A stretch of DNA of 35,031 bases from an uncultured Pseudanabaenaceae cyanobacterium (GTDB lineage Bacteria > Cyanobacteriota > Cyanobacteriia > PCC-9006 > JAAUQQ01): positions 1 through 35,031 of the forward strand of contig CALIGI010000101.1 of assembly GCA_938021205.1 (NCBI GenBank), given 5' to 3'. A program made the translations under genes and the position numbers. The notes beneath the pieces were generated by a model. The model had not been told where the DNA came from, did no database searches, and was given only the letters and a program-made list of their open reading frames with translations. Below are positions 8,826-18,100 of this stretch, piece by piece. Each line of letters starts with the position of its first letter. Positions within the stretch are counted from its first letter, which is position 1.

Positions 8826-9307
8826 GCTTGAATACAGCAGCTTGGGGAGCAAAGCCTCTAAACCTATGTAAGTCCTTGATAGCTGATTCTGCCTGTAGGC
8901 TTTGAGCTTCATCGTCGACCCATTGAAGCCAGGATCGGTTTTTTCTTCTCGATTCTTGCCGGTTGGTTGAGCATCTGGGAGCAATTGCGGGCAATCTGAA
9001 TGCATAAGCTCGCTTCTAAGCGGTGGCTTTGCTTTCTCATAGCTGTATCAGCTGATCCCTGAGCCTAGGTTTAAACCTTTCAAGGTTACTCTAGGCTAAT
9101 GGGTATAAGGAAAATCGACATCTAGGCCGTATCATCGCTGTATCTTTAGGGTTCTTAACCCCCCTAAAAACTACGGCTCTCACCACCACCCAGTTTGGTG
9201 AATCATCGCTAAAGTGTTCGTAAGGAACCTTAAGAAAGCTTAATTGTTGAGGCAAGCTGGACTCACGTCCCGGCCCTATCTATTGGTGAGGCAATCAAAG
9301 ACCCCAT
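8826..9307. other. Intergenic region before clpC with a nested hairpin
   Basis: No credible gene. A compact dyad at 9062-9097 pairs AGCCTAG with CTAGGCT, and inside it AACCTT (9074-9079) with AAGGTT (9082-9087). It is followed by ATGGGTATAAGG, which could hold a -10 element. A second small dyad is AGGGTT-CTT-AACCCC near 9150. The region should contain the clpC promoter and a long 5' leader. A GGTGAGGCA stretch lies about 20 bases before the clpC ATG. Confidence 0.4.
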
Positions 9308-11812
9308 ATGTTTGAGTACTTTACCGACCGTGCCATTGCTGTAGTGATGCTTTCCCAAGAGGAGGCTCGCCGCTTAGAGCAGTCTTCCGTAGGAACCGAG
9401 CAGCTGCTGCTGGGTATTTTGCGGGAGCAAACGAGTCTTGCGGCCCAAGTTCTCGCAGAGATGGGTGTGGGCTTGGATGATGCCCGAGAAGCGGTTGAAG
9501 GCATTTCTGGCCGGGGCTCCGGTCCCGTTCCTGCTGAGATTCCCTTTACGCCTAAGACGCGCCAAGTGCTTGAGCAGGCGCTGCAGGAAGCCCGCCAGCG
9601 TCAACAGCGTTTTGTGGGTCCTGAACATGTACTCCTGGCTGTGCTGTCCCGCGACGATACTGTGGCTGCCCAGGCCCTGCGCCAGCTCAGTGTCTCGGTG
9701 GAAGAGCTCCAGATGGAGCTGTTGGACGCCATTGAAGACACCTTAGTGGCCACCGTGGGCGGTGGTGAAGGTGAATGGCAGCCAGAGAGCCGCCCCCGTC
9801 AACCGGGTAAGACGCCCATGCTGGAAGAATTCGGCACCAATTTGACAGAGAAGGCCCTCGCCGGTCAGTTGGATCCCATTGTGGGTCGCGACAAGGAAAT
9901 TGAGCGCGTCATCCAGATTTTGGGTCGCCGCACCAAGAATAATCCGGTGCTGGTGGGTGAGCCTGGCGTAGGCAAGACCGCCCTGGCAGAGGGATTAGCC
10001 CAGCGCATTGCCAATGAAGATGTTCCCCCTTCGATGTTCGGCGTGCAGGTCGTGAGCTTAGACTTGACCGGCATGGTGGCGGGCACCCGCTTTCGGGGTG
10101 AGTTTGAGGAGCGCTTGACTCAACTCCTAGCTGAGATGCGTGAGAACCCCAATACCGTCCTCGTGATTGATGAGATTCACACTCTCATGGGAGCGGGGGC
10201 CATGGGGGGCAGCATGGATGCTGCAAACTTGATGAAGCCTGCTCTGGCTCGTGGTGAAATCCAATGTATTGGTGCAACGACTCTGAGCGAGTTTACCCAG
10301 TACATCGAGAGGGATGCTGCCTTGGAGCGTCGCTTCCAGAAGGTGATGGTGGGTGAGCCTGATTTGGGTGACACCCTGGAAATTTTGCGCGGTGTGCGCC
10401 ATAGCTACGAGCTGCACCACCGCTTGACCATTACGGATGATGCTTTGGCGGCAGCGGCGAGCCTGTCCGAGCGTTATATTAGCGATCGCTTCCTCCCTGA
10501 CAAGGCCATCGACCTGATCGACGAAGCCAGCTCCCGTGTGCGCCTGCGCCACAGCCACTCCAAGGCTGACCGTGAACTACGCCTACAGTTGGGCCAGGTT
10601 CTAGATGACAAGCAGGGCTCAATTCGCTCCCAGGACTTCGCCAAGGCTGCTGAACTGCGTGAACGGGAAGTACAACTAGAGGCTCAAATTCAGGGGCAGA
10701 TTCGTGTCCAAACCCAAGGTCCTGACTCTCCTGAGGTTAGCCAACCTCAGTTAGAGACTCCCAAGGTGGAGGCTGAGGATATTGCCCAGGTACTGTCTGC
10801 TTGGACCAGCATTCCTGTGATGAAGCTGACCGAGTCTGAATCGGCCATGCTACTGCACCTAGAAGAGCAGCTCCATGAACGTGTCATTGGTCAGGAAGAA
10901 GCGGTCAACGCTGTATCCCGTGCGATGCGTCGTGCCCGTGTCAATTTGCAAAGCCCGAACCGTCCCATTGCGAGCTTTTTCTTCAGCGGCCCCACTGGCG
11001 TTGGTAAGACTGAGCTGAGCAAGGCTTTGGCAGCGGAACTCTTTGGCAGTGAAGACGCAATTATCCGCGTCGATATGTCCGAGTTCATGGAAAGCCACAC
11101 GATTTCTAAGCTGATTGGTTCCCCTCCGGGCTTCATCGGCCATGAGGAAGGGGGCAAGCTCACGGAAGCGGTGCGCCGTCGCCCCTACAGCATCGTCTTG
11201 CTCGATGAGGTAGAGAAGGCCCACCCCGATGTCTTTAACCTGATGCTTCAGGTGCTGGATGACGGCCGCCTGACCGACAGCAAGGGGCGTGTGGTGGACT
11301 TCAAAAACACGGTCATCATCATGACCTCTAACTTGGGTTCTAAGGCGATCGAGAAGGGGGGACAAGGCCTGGGCTTTGAATTCTCCGGTAACGAGAGCGC
11401 GAACTATGAGCGTATGCGCGATCGCGTCACCGATGAACTCAAGCAGTTCTTTCGTCCTGAGTTTCTCAACCGTATTGACGAAGTCATTGTCTTTCGCCAG
11501 CTCAACGAGCAGGAAGTCACTTCCATCGCGGAGATCATGGTGGCAGAGATTAGCCAGCGCCTGATGGAGAAGGGAATTGAGCTAGTTGCCAGTGATGCGT
11601 TCAAGGCCCTCGCGGTTCGTGAAGGCTTTGATGTGCGCTACGGTGCCCGTCCCCTGCGCCGCTCTCTCCAGCGTTTGCTGGAAGATCCCTTAGCGGAGGC
11701 GATCTTGGATGGCACAGTGGGTGAAGGTGATACAGCCCTGATCGATGTGGATGGTGATGGCGTGGTAGCAGTGAAACGTCAGCAACAGCTTGCAGCGGTT
11801 GCTTCTCGCTAG
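9308..11812 (+). CDS. clpC: ClpC-type AAA+ unfoldase, divergent paralogue
   Basis: This 834-aa Hsp100 ATPase unfolds proteins for the ClpP protease. It has two Clp N-domain repeats (residues 1-145). D1 has Walker A GEPGVGKT (217-224), Walker B VLVIDE and pore loop RFRG. A UVR-like coiled motif ([20 protein letters not shown], about 442-461) is typical of ClpC rather than ClpB. D2 has Walker A GPTGVGKT (561-568), Walker B IVLLDE and pore segment GFIGHEEGG. The GLGF loop (687-690) is the ClpP-docking motif. The N-domain and pore loops differ from the highly conserved housekeeping cyanobacterial ClpC as I remember it, so this may be a second ClpC. Adaptors and substrates are unknown. Confidence 0.93.
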   Translation: MFEYFTDRAIAVVMLSQEEARRLEQSSVGTEQLLLGILREQTSLAAQVLAEMGVGLDDAREAVEGISGRGSGPVPAEIPFTPKTRQVLEQALQEARQRQQRFVGPEHVLLAVLSRDDTVAAQALRQLSVSVEELQMELLDAIEDTLVATVGGGEGEWQPESRPRQPGKTPMLEEFGTNLTEKALAGQLDPIVGRDKEIERVIQILGRRTKNNPVLVGEPGVGKTALAEGLAQRIANEDVPPSMFGVQVVSLDLTGMVAGTRFRGEFEERLTQLLAEMRENPNTVLVIDEIHTLMGAGAMGGSMDAANLMKPALARGEIQCIGATTLSEFTQYIERDAALERRFQKVMVGEPDLGDTLEILRGVRHSYELHHRLTITDDALAAAASLSERYISDRFLPDKAIDLIDEASSRVRLRHSHSKADRELRLQLGQVLDDKQGSIRSQDFAKAAELREREVQLEAQIQGQIRVQTQGPDSPEVSQPQLETPKVEAEDIAQVLSAWTSIPVMKLTESESAMLLHLEEQLHERVIGQEEAVNAVSRAMRRARVNLQSPNRPIASFFFSGPTGVGKTELSKALAAELFGSEDAIIRVDMSEFMESHTISKLIGSPPGFIGHEEGGKLTEAVRRRPYSIVLLDEVEKAHPDVFNLMLQVLDDGRLTDSKGRVVDFKNTVIIMTSNLGSKAIEKGGQGLGFEFSGNESANYERMRDRVTDELKQFFRPEFLNRIDEVIVFRQLNEQEVTSIAEIMVAEISQRLMEKGIELVASDAFKALAVREGFDVRYGARPLRRSLQRLLEDPLAEAILDGTVGEGDTALIDVDGDGVVAVKRQQQLAAVASR

Positions 11813-11867
11813 GTTCCTGCTCAAGCCCGGATTATTGCTACAGAACGTATCATTCGTAATATTCAGT

Positions 11868-11902
11868 AAAAGCACCGCTTGGGTTTCTAAGTGGTGCTTT
11901 TT
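11868..11902 (+). terminator. Terminator of clpC
   Basis: AAAAGCACCGCTT and AAGTGGTGCTTTTT pair with one G-U wobble around the short loop GGGTTTCT, and a T run follows. It lies about 55 bases after the clpC stop. Confidence 0.85.
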
Positions 11903-12190
11903 CTTGGGGTAGATAGTATTCGCTAGAGTTGGGAGAATCTCGATGAAACTTAGCCTTGTACAGTAGGCTTACAGCGGATTCTAGGAACATGCCTGTTTCA
12001 TAACTAAAGCTGACAATCTTCTTTGGCTCGTCCGTATTCTGCAAGATTTTGAGGTTATAAAGTTAGCTTTCAGTGCCTTTAAAAGTATCAAAATAATAAT
12101 TTCGAGCTAGATATATAGCTGTTTTGAGGTTCGAAAATATTGAGAAAAACAGGATTTTAGAAAGCAACGTTAATGAACTGGAACAATAAT

Positions 12191-12219
12191 TTGACTCCCT
12201 AAAACAATGCTGGGATATT
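12191..12219 (+). promoter_or_regulatory. Promoter of the first binding-domain gene
   Basis: TTGACT (12191-12196), a 17-base spacer and GATATT (12214-12219), followed directly by GAGCCTGTT. The same block with the same spacing precedes the paralogue at 15016, which supports both calls. It leaves a 5' leader of about 85 nt. Confidence 0.6.
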
Positions 12220-12311
12220 GAGCCTGTTTACCTGAATCATAAGGCCGCGAAGTAATTTCGCTGACCCCTGAACATCACAGGTTTTTTGTTGTCTAAAGCA
12301 TTACTTAAAAT

Positions 12312-14801
12312 ATGAAAAGCCCAATCGGTAGCAATTCTGCTCGCATGATGCTTTGGGTCGCGATTTCTGCGCTTCCTATGGCTGCTTTGGTGGGAATGTC
12401 CCAGCGAGTTCCTGCGATCGCCCAGGATGTACCTACTTTTGAGATTCCTGCTGAACTGCCCAAGGATGCATCTATCTCCATCGATAGTGATGCCACCATG
12501 GCCGTCGTGAGCGAATCTTTGAAACAACAGTTCACCAGCCAGTTTGCTGATGCAAAGGTTACGGTCGAAGCGAATGATAGCGATGCGGCCCTGGAAAGTC
12601 TCACTGCCGGTAAGGTTGATGTTGCCGCCACAGGTCGTCCCCTCACCGAGGCTGAGAAGTCCCAAGGCTTGACCCCTGTGCTGTTAGAACGGGAGAAGAT
12701 TGCGATTTTTGTCGCAGAAGAAAATGCTTTTAAGGGAGACGTTGGCTTTACCCAGTTTGCCAAGATTTTTCGGGGTGAAGTGGCTGATTGGTCCGAGTTA
12801 GGAGGTGAAGCTGGAGCAATTCGTTTCATCGATCGTCCTGACAGCAGCGATACCCGTAAGAGTCTGAGCTTTTATCCGGTGTTTGAAGGAGCTGATTTTG
12901 CAGCAGGGGCTACGGCCCAAGCGGTGAACGAAGATAACACGGCCCTCGTGGTCAAGAATCTCGGGACCGATGGCATTGGCTATGCGCCCTATAGCCAGGT
13001 GAAGGATATATCAGGGATTCGCATCCTTGCCATGCATAAGGTTCTGCCGAATGACGCGGCTTATCCTTATTCCCAGCCCCGTGTATTGGTTTATAAAGGT
13101 GAGCCTACCCCCGCCGTTCAAGCCTTCCTTGCGGTTGCCACTGACAGTGCTGGACAGAATGCAATCAATGCAGCAGAAGCGGCTGAGGCTGGAGCCTTGG
13201 CTGCTGGGGAGAACCCCATTGGTGAGAAGGCTTTAGCCCAGGTCGGGGACGGAACTCAGGCTGTAAATAATGCTGCTGGTGATGTCGTTGATGGTGCAGT
13301 AGCAGTGGCAGGCGATGCCGCGAATGTGGCTGGTGATGCGGCTAATAAAGCCCTCGATACCGCTGGTGATGCTGCGGGTGCGGTGGGTGATGCCGCCGGT
13401 AATGTCGCGGGAGCAGCCGGTGATGTGGCTGGAAACGTCGCAGGTGCAGCGGGAGATGCTGTGGGTGCAGCCGGTGATGCGGTTGGCAATGTGGCTGGTG
13501 CAGCCGGTGATGCGGCTGGAAATGTGGCTGGTGCAGCCGGTGATGCGGTTGGAAATGTGGCTGGCGCAGCCGGTGATGCGGCTGGCAATGTCGCGGGTGC
13601 AGCAGGCGATGCTGTGGGTGCGGCGGGAGATGCCGTGGGTAATGTGGCCGGTGCAGCGGGAGATGCCGTGGCAAATCTTCCCGGTGCAGGTGTGCTGAAG
13701 GGTCGCGGGTTGTCTCCGCTGTGGGGCGTATTGCCTTTGGCGGCGATCGCGGCTGGCGGTGGTCTGCTCTGGTGGTTGGCCGCAGGCAAAGATGACGAAG
13801 ACGATGTCGTTGAACGCAACGATGATTCTCGCGAGCTCGTCGGTGTGGGCTCTGGTCTGCGCGGCAAAGCAGGAGAGCTAGGCGCAGGGGCTGTTGGCCT
13901 CGGTGCCGCAGGCTTGGGTGCTGCAGGCGCTACCTTGGGTAAAGCCAAAGATGGCGTAGGCGGTGCTATTGATGGTGTTAAAGGCGGTGTCTCCGGTGTT
14001 GGCAACGGCATTAAGGGCGGCGTCTCTGGCATTGGTGACGGCATCAAAGGTGGTGTTGATGGCTTGAAAGGTGGTGTCTCCGATGTTGGTAGTGGCATCA
14101 AGGGGGGTATCTCCGGTGTGGGTGATGGCATTAAAGGCGGCGTTTCTGACCTTGGCGACGGCATCAAAGGTGGTGTTGATGGTTTGAAAGGTGGCGTCTC
14201 CGGTGTTGGTGACGGGATTAAGGGCGGTGTCTCGGGTCTCGGCGACGGTGTCAGAGGTAGCGTGGATGGTCTCAAGGGTGGCGTAACTGGTATTGGTGAC
14301 GGCATCAAGGGAGGGGTCACTGGCCTGGGCAATGAGCTTCAGGGGGGTGTTTCCGGTGCCGTAGATGGTGCAAAAGGCCTGGGTAGCAATATTTCTGGTA
14401 CTGCTACTGGCTTAGCCGGGGGCGCTGCTGCCGCTGCCGGAGGTGCCGCTGCTGCTGCCGGTGGTGCAATGGATGGTGCCGCTAAGAAGGGAAGTGGCTT
14501 CTTCTCCGGCCTATTTGGTAAGGCGAAGGATGCAGCGACTACCGCAACTGATGCTGCTGGCGCGGGTCTCAAAGGTGCTGGTGATATGGCGACCGGTGCT
14601 GTGGATGGCGTGAGTGGCACCGTTGGGGGGGTGGCAAATAAGCTCTCTGATGGCGCTGGTAATGTGACTAGCGGCCTCAAAGACGGTGTGGCGAATGCTG
14701 CCGACGGTGTTCAAGGCGGCGCTGCCGATCTCAAAAATGCTGCTGGCGATGCCGTTGAAGGTGCGAAGAACAAAGTTGATGATTGGAGCAACGATGTCTA
14801 G
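12312..14801 (+). CDS. PstS-like binding domain, membrane segment and 11-/7-residue repeat tail
   Basis: This 829-aa protein has a signal peptide (1-38, ending IAQ). Its periplasmic-binding-protein domain (about 53-283) resembles phosphate-binding Pst[52 protein letters not shown] and [11 protein letters not shown]. Residues 319-454 are repeats of the type AGDAAGNVAGA (11 residues) mixed with 7-residue AGDAVGA units. One membrane segment follows (471-491, [19 protein letters not shown]) and a Glu/Asp patch. A second repeat field (546-680) is built from GGVSGIGDGIK (11) and GGVDGLK (7) units. The tail is Ala/Gly-rich with LEA-like character. The ligand is unproven. No permease genes lie nearby, so it is more likely a sensor, anchor or structural protein than part of a Pst transporter. 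It is paralogous to the next gene. Confidence 0.87.
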   Translation: MKSPIGSNSARMMLWVAISALPMAALVGMSQRVPAIAQDVPTFEIPAELPKDASISIDSDATMAVVSESLKQQFTSQFADAKVTVEANDSDAALESLTAGKVDVAATGRPLTEAEKSQGLTPVLLEREKIAIFVAEENAFKGDVGFTQFAKIFRGEVADWSELGGEAGAIRFIDRPDSSDTRKSLSFYPVFEGADFAAGATAQAVNEDNTALVVKNLGTDGIGYAPYSQVKDISGIRILAMHKVLPNDAAYPYSQPRVLVYKGEPTPAVQAFLAVATDSAGQNAINAAEAAEAGALAAGENPIGEKALAQVGDGTQAVNNAAGDVVDGAVAVAGDAANVAGDAANKALDTAGDAAGAVGDAAGNVAGAAGDVAGNVAGAAGDAVGAAGDAVGNVAGAAGDAAGNVAGAAGDAVGNVAGAAGDAAGNVAGAAGDAVGAAGDAVGNVAGAAGDAVANLPGAGVLKGRGLSPLWGVLPLAAIAAGGGLLWWLAAGKDDEDDVVERNDDSRELVGVGSGLRGKAGELGAGAVGLGAAGLGAAGATLGKAKDGVGGAIDGVKGGVSGVGNGIKGGVSGIGDGIKGGVDGLKGGVSDVGSGIKGGISGVGDGIKGGVSDLGDGIKGGVDGLKGGVSGVGDGIKGGVSGLGDGVRGSVDGLKGGVTGIGDGIKGGVTGLGNELQGGVSGAVDGAKGLGSNISGTATGLAGGAAAAAGGAAAAAGGAMDGAAKKGSGFFSGLFGKAKDAATTATDAAGAGLKGAGDMATGAVDGVSGTVGGVANKLSDGAGNVTSGLKDGVANAADGVQGGAADLKNAAGDAVEGAKNKVDDWSNDV
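13267..13674 (+). repeat. Coding tandem repeats, AGDAxGNVAGA type
   Basis: Degenerate 33-bp and 21-bp units encode 11-residue (AGDAVGNVAGA) and 7-residue (AGDAVGA) blocks. DNA copies such as GCAGCCGGTGATGCGG recur nearly identically at 13501-13585, suggesting recent expansion or slippage. The field lies between the binding domain and the membrane segment. Confidence 0.85.
13948..14352 (+). repeat. Coding tandem repeats, GGVSGxGDGIK type
   Basis: Units of 33 bp and 21 bp encode 11-residue GGVSGVGDGIK and 7-residue GGVDGLK blocks. GGCATCAAAGGTGGTGTTGA recurs at about 14041 and 14161 within a larger near-duplicate block. It lies after the membrane segment, so topology would put it on the cytoplasmic side. 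Confidence 0.85.
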
Positions 14802-14924
14802 CCCATTTCTGATGAGCCAGCGATTGTATGTTGCTTCTCGGTCGATTTTGGGCTGACAGCAGCCTCTTGATGGTATTACCGATATCCTTCCTTTGGATTA
14901 AATCTCGGTCTACTCCAGTCAAGA

Positions 14925-14962
14925 AAAAGGGGGAAATGAACATCGGTTCATTTCCCCCTTTT
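14925..14962 (+). terminator. Terminator between the paralogues
   Basis: Perfect 16-base arms: AAAAGGGGGAAATGAA (14925-14940) and its complement (14947-14962), with loop CATCGG and a run of T at the end. It separates the two genes into independent transcripts. Confidence 0.93.
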
Positions 14963-15015
14963 ACGTCTGCTTAGATACTTTATGTTGTCCTTTGTTTCTA
15001 GAATTGCGCCTCTAA

Positions 15016-15044
15016 TTGACTCTGTCAGGGGGAGCTGAGATATT
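15016..15044 (+). promoter_or_regulatory. Promoter of the binding-domain/acetyl-CoA synthetase fusion
   Basis: TTGACT (15016-15021), a 17-base spacer and GATATT (15039-15044), followed by AAGCCTGTT. It matches the block at 12191 in both hexamers, spacer length and the following nine bases except one, while the spacer sequence itself has diverged. Confidence 0.6.
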
Positions 15045-15142
15045 AAGCCTGTTGAATGATTGAGAGTGGGCACTCACTTGTAAACAGTGACTGTCTGCTC
15101 GGGCCAGCTTTTTTGTCCCATGGGGTTTTGTAAGGATTGAAT

Positions 15143-18100
15143 ATGGTTATTAAAAGCAAAACGCTAGCGACCCTGATGCTAGGCGCTCTTCTAGCTACGC
15201 TGCCTGATCTCGCTGTGACGCCTCACAATCACAGCCGCGATCGCAGCGCTGTTGCCCAAACCATTGCTCAATTCTCTTTGCCTGACAGTGTTCCCAGTGG
15301 AACGAAGGTCAAGATTGATGGCGACGAGAGCATGGCTGTGGTTAGCCAGTCTTTGAAGCAGGCTTACCAAGAGAAGTTTGCCGATACTGAAGTGGAACTG
15401 GCGACCAGTGGGACAGAGTCTGCGCTGGAGAATTTGTTGTCTGGGTCGGTGGATATTGCCGCAACGGGTCGATTATTGACTGATGCTGAAAAAGCACAGG
15501 GCCTGACTCCCGTGGTCTTGGAGCGAGCAAAGATTGCCATTGTGGTCAGCGAAGAGAATGCCTTTGCGGGTGATATTGGCTTTGAGCAGTTTGCCAAGTT
15601 ATTCCGGGGAGAAATCACGGATTGGTCAGAACTGGGTGGCGCTGCGGGACCGATTCGCTTTGTGGATCGTCCTGATAGCAGCGACACTCGTCAGTCTCTG
15701 AGCACCTATCCTGTTTTCCAGAGTGTGGCATTTGCGGCGGGTTCTAATGCCGAGGTCGTGGCAGAAGATAACACCGCTACTGTGGTGAAAAGTCTAGGTG
15801 TCGATGGGGTGGGCTATGCCCTCTATAGCCAGGTGAAGGATTTGCCAGGAATCAAGGTGATTCCGATGCATAAAGTTTTGCCTGATAATTCTGCCTATCC
15901 CTACTCCCAACCTCGGGTTTACGTTTACAAGGGTGAGCCTAGCGAAGCAGTGCAATCCTTTTTGGGTCTTGCGACTGCCCCGGCTGGAGAAGCTGCCTTA
16001 GCAGCAGCGGCGGCGGCAGAAGCAGCGGCTGTGGCAGAGGGCCAAGATCCCACGGGAGATGAGGCGGTCAGTAAGCTCAGTGCTTCAGACCTATTGGCTG
16101 CTGACCCTGATGCCGCTGGAGCTGATGGGGCTGACGAAGCCGAGTCCGCCGAGTCCGCCGATGATGCAGATGCGGACGATACTGAAGCGAAAGCCGAGAA
16201 TACAGATGCGGCTGAAGCGAATACCGAGAATACAGATGCGGATGGGGCTGAAGCGAATACCGAGAATGCAGATGTGGATGGGGCTGAAGATGCCGCAGCT
16301 ACGACTGATGAGGCTGAAAGTTCTGATATCGCCGATGCGGCGGCAGAGGCAGAGACGGATGGGACTACTGCTGCCGAGGCTGCTGCTGAGAGTGACGGTG
16401 AAGCTGCGGCTACACCTGATGCAGCCGCAGCGGGTGACGGAACGACTTTCGAGCAGGGTGATGCCGATGCCGCTGCGGGAGATGCAGCTACCGGTGATGC
16501 AGATGCAAAAGGTAAGCGGGGTGGATTTCCGCTGCGCGGCCTCTTGCCTTTAGTTGCTTTGGCAGCCGGTGGTGGCCTGCTGTGGTGGTTGGCTGCTGCT
16601 AAGGATGAGGATGAAGAAGACGACGATGCCTTTGTGGAAGGTTCTAGCATTAATGCTACAGGAAGCATGGGGGCTGTTGTACCGGACGGTTCGGGCATCT
16701 CTAGTGCCGTGGATACAGGGACTCAAGCCGCAGGTACCGCTGCGGGTAAAGCAGGCTTAGGCATTGCTGGAGCGGCGGCTGGTGTGGCTGGATTGGCCGG
16801 AGCGGCAGCAGCTGGTGCGAAGGGAGCTGCTACTGGAGCAGTGGATAAGGCAGGTGACGCTGCCGCTGGCATTGCGGGGGCCGGTAAAAGCGCCGTTGAT
16901 GCGGGCAAAACTGCTGCGGGCAATGTGACTGGTAAAGTGGGTGACCTTGCTGCAGGCGCTGCCGATGCTGGTAAGAACGTTGCAAGTGGCGTGACTGGCA
17001 AAATGGGGGATGTGACATCCGATGCTGCTGGTCGATTAGGTGATGCCGCTGCTGGGGCAACGGGCGCTGTGGCTGATACTGCTGCTAACCTGACTGGTCA
17101 GGTGGGTAGTGCTGCGTCTGGCGTTGGTGGTGCTGCTTCTGGGATGGGTAGTGCTGCGCTAGCTGGTGGTGCCGCTCTGGCGGGGGGGGCCGCCGCTGCC
17201 GCAGCAGGTTTAGCAGGGACTGGTAAGGCTGCTGCGGATTCTGTTGCTGGTAGTGGCGATATGGAGGCTGATGGCTTGAGACAGTCTCCGACGAGTCCCG
17301 CAGTGGGAGCAGCCGGACTCGTAGCCGGAGCCACCGCAGCAGCTGGTGCAACCGTCGCTTTCGCAGGGCGGGGTGGTAGTGGTGAGGAAGGCTCGATTGA
17401 GTCCATCTTGACTGAGAACCGCCTGTTCTATCCCTCGGAGGAGTTTTCACGTCAGGCTCAAGTGAAGAGCCAGGATGACTATAACCGCCTGTATGTTCAA
17501 GCAAAAGCTGATCCCGAAGGCTTCTGGGCAGACCTAGCTGAAACTGAACTGCATTGGTTCAAGAAGTGGGATAAGACCCTGGAATGGGATTCTCCTAATG
17601 CCAAGTGGTTTAGTGGTGGCAAGTTGAACATTACCTACAACTGCTTGGATCGCCACCTGGAGACCGATCGCCGCAATAAGCCCGCGATCATTTGGGAAGG
17701 TGAGCCTGGCGATGCTCGTGTGTTGACCTATGCCCAGCTCCATCGAGAGGTTTGCCTGTTTGCCAATAGCTTGAAGAAGCTGGGTGTAGGCAAGGGCGAT
17801 GTGGTTGGCATTTATATGCCTATGGTGCCTGAAGCGGCTGTGGCGATGTTGGCCTGTGCCCGCATCGGTGCCCCCCATAGCGTGGTCTTTGGCGGCTTTA
17901 GTGCAGAGGCGCTGCGCGATCGCCTCAACGACGGTAAGGCCAAGCTGGTCATCACCGCTGACGGTGGCTGGCGCAAGGACAAGATTGTTGAACTTAAGCC
18001 CCAGGTGGACAAGGCCCTAGAGAATGGTGCCTGCCCCAGCGTTGAGAATGTGTTGGTGGTACAACGTACTCGCCAGGCCATCACCATGGAAGCGAACCGC

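Larger units (their letters stand above)
11813..12311. other. AT-rich intergenic region
   Basis: It contains the clpC terminator (11868-11902), then about 280 bp of AT-rich sequence in which I see no gene or RNA, then the promoter of the next gene at 12191-12219. I looked for tandem Pho-box octamers because of the PstS-like product downstream and saw none that was convincing. Confidence 0.5.
14802..15142. other. Intergenic region between the two binding-domain paralogues
   Basis: It holds a strong terminator (14925-14962) and the second copy of the shared promoter (15016-15044). The rest, about 95 bp of leader, contains only a small dyad GAGTG-GG-CACTC near 15064. No further gene is seen. 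Confidence 0.5.

Noticed and set aside
10127..11365. Minus-strand frames inside clpC
   Set aside because: They are shadows of a strongly conserved gene in the opposite frame.
11850..12044. A 64-codon minus-strand frame after clpC
   Set aside because: It overlaps the clpC terminator hairpin and shows no protein-like features.
12051..12311. Pho-box type repeats before the PstS-like gene
   Set aside because: No three tandem octamers with regular spacing were found, and no pst permease genes are near, so phosphate regulation is not supported.
13256..14332. Long Pro/Ala/Thr-rich frame (358 codons) on the minus strand
   Set aside because: It mirrors the repetitive GC-rich coding strand of the binding-domain gene; the composition is an antisense by-product, not a protein. 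The same holds for the frame at 15925-16698.
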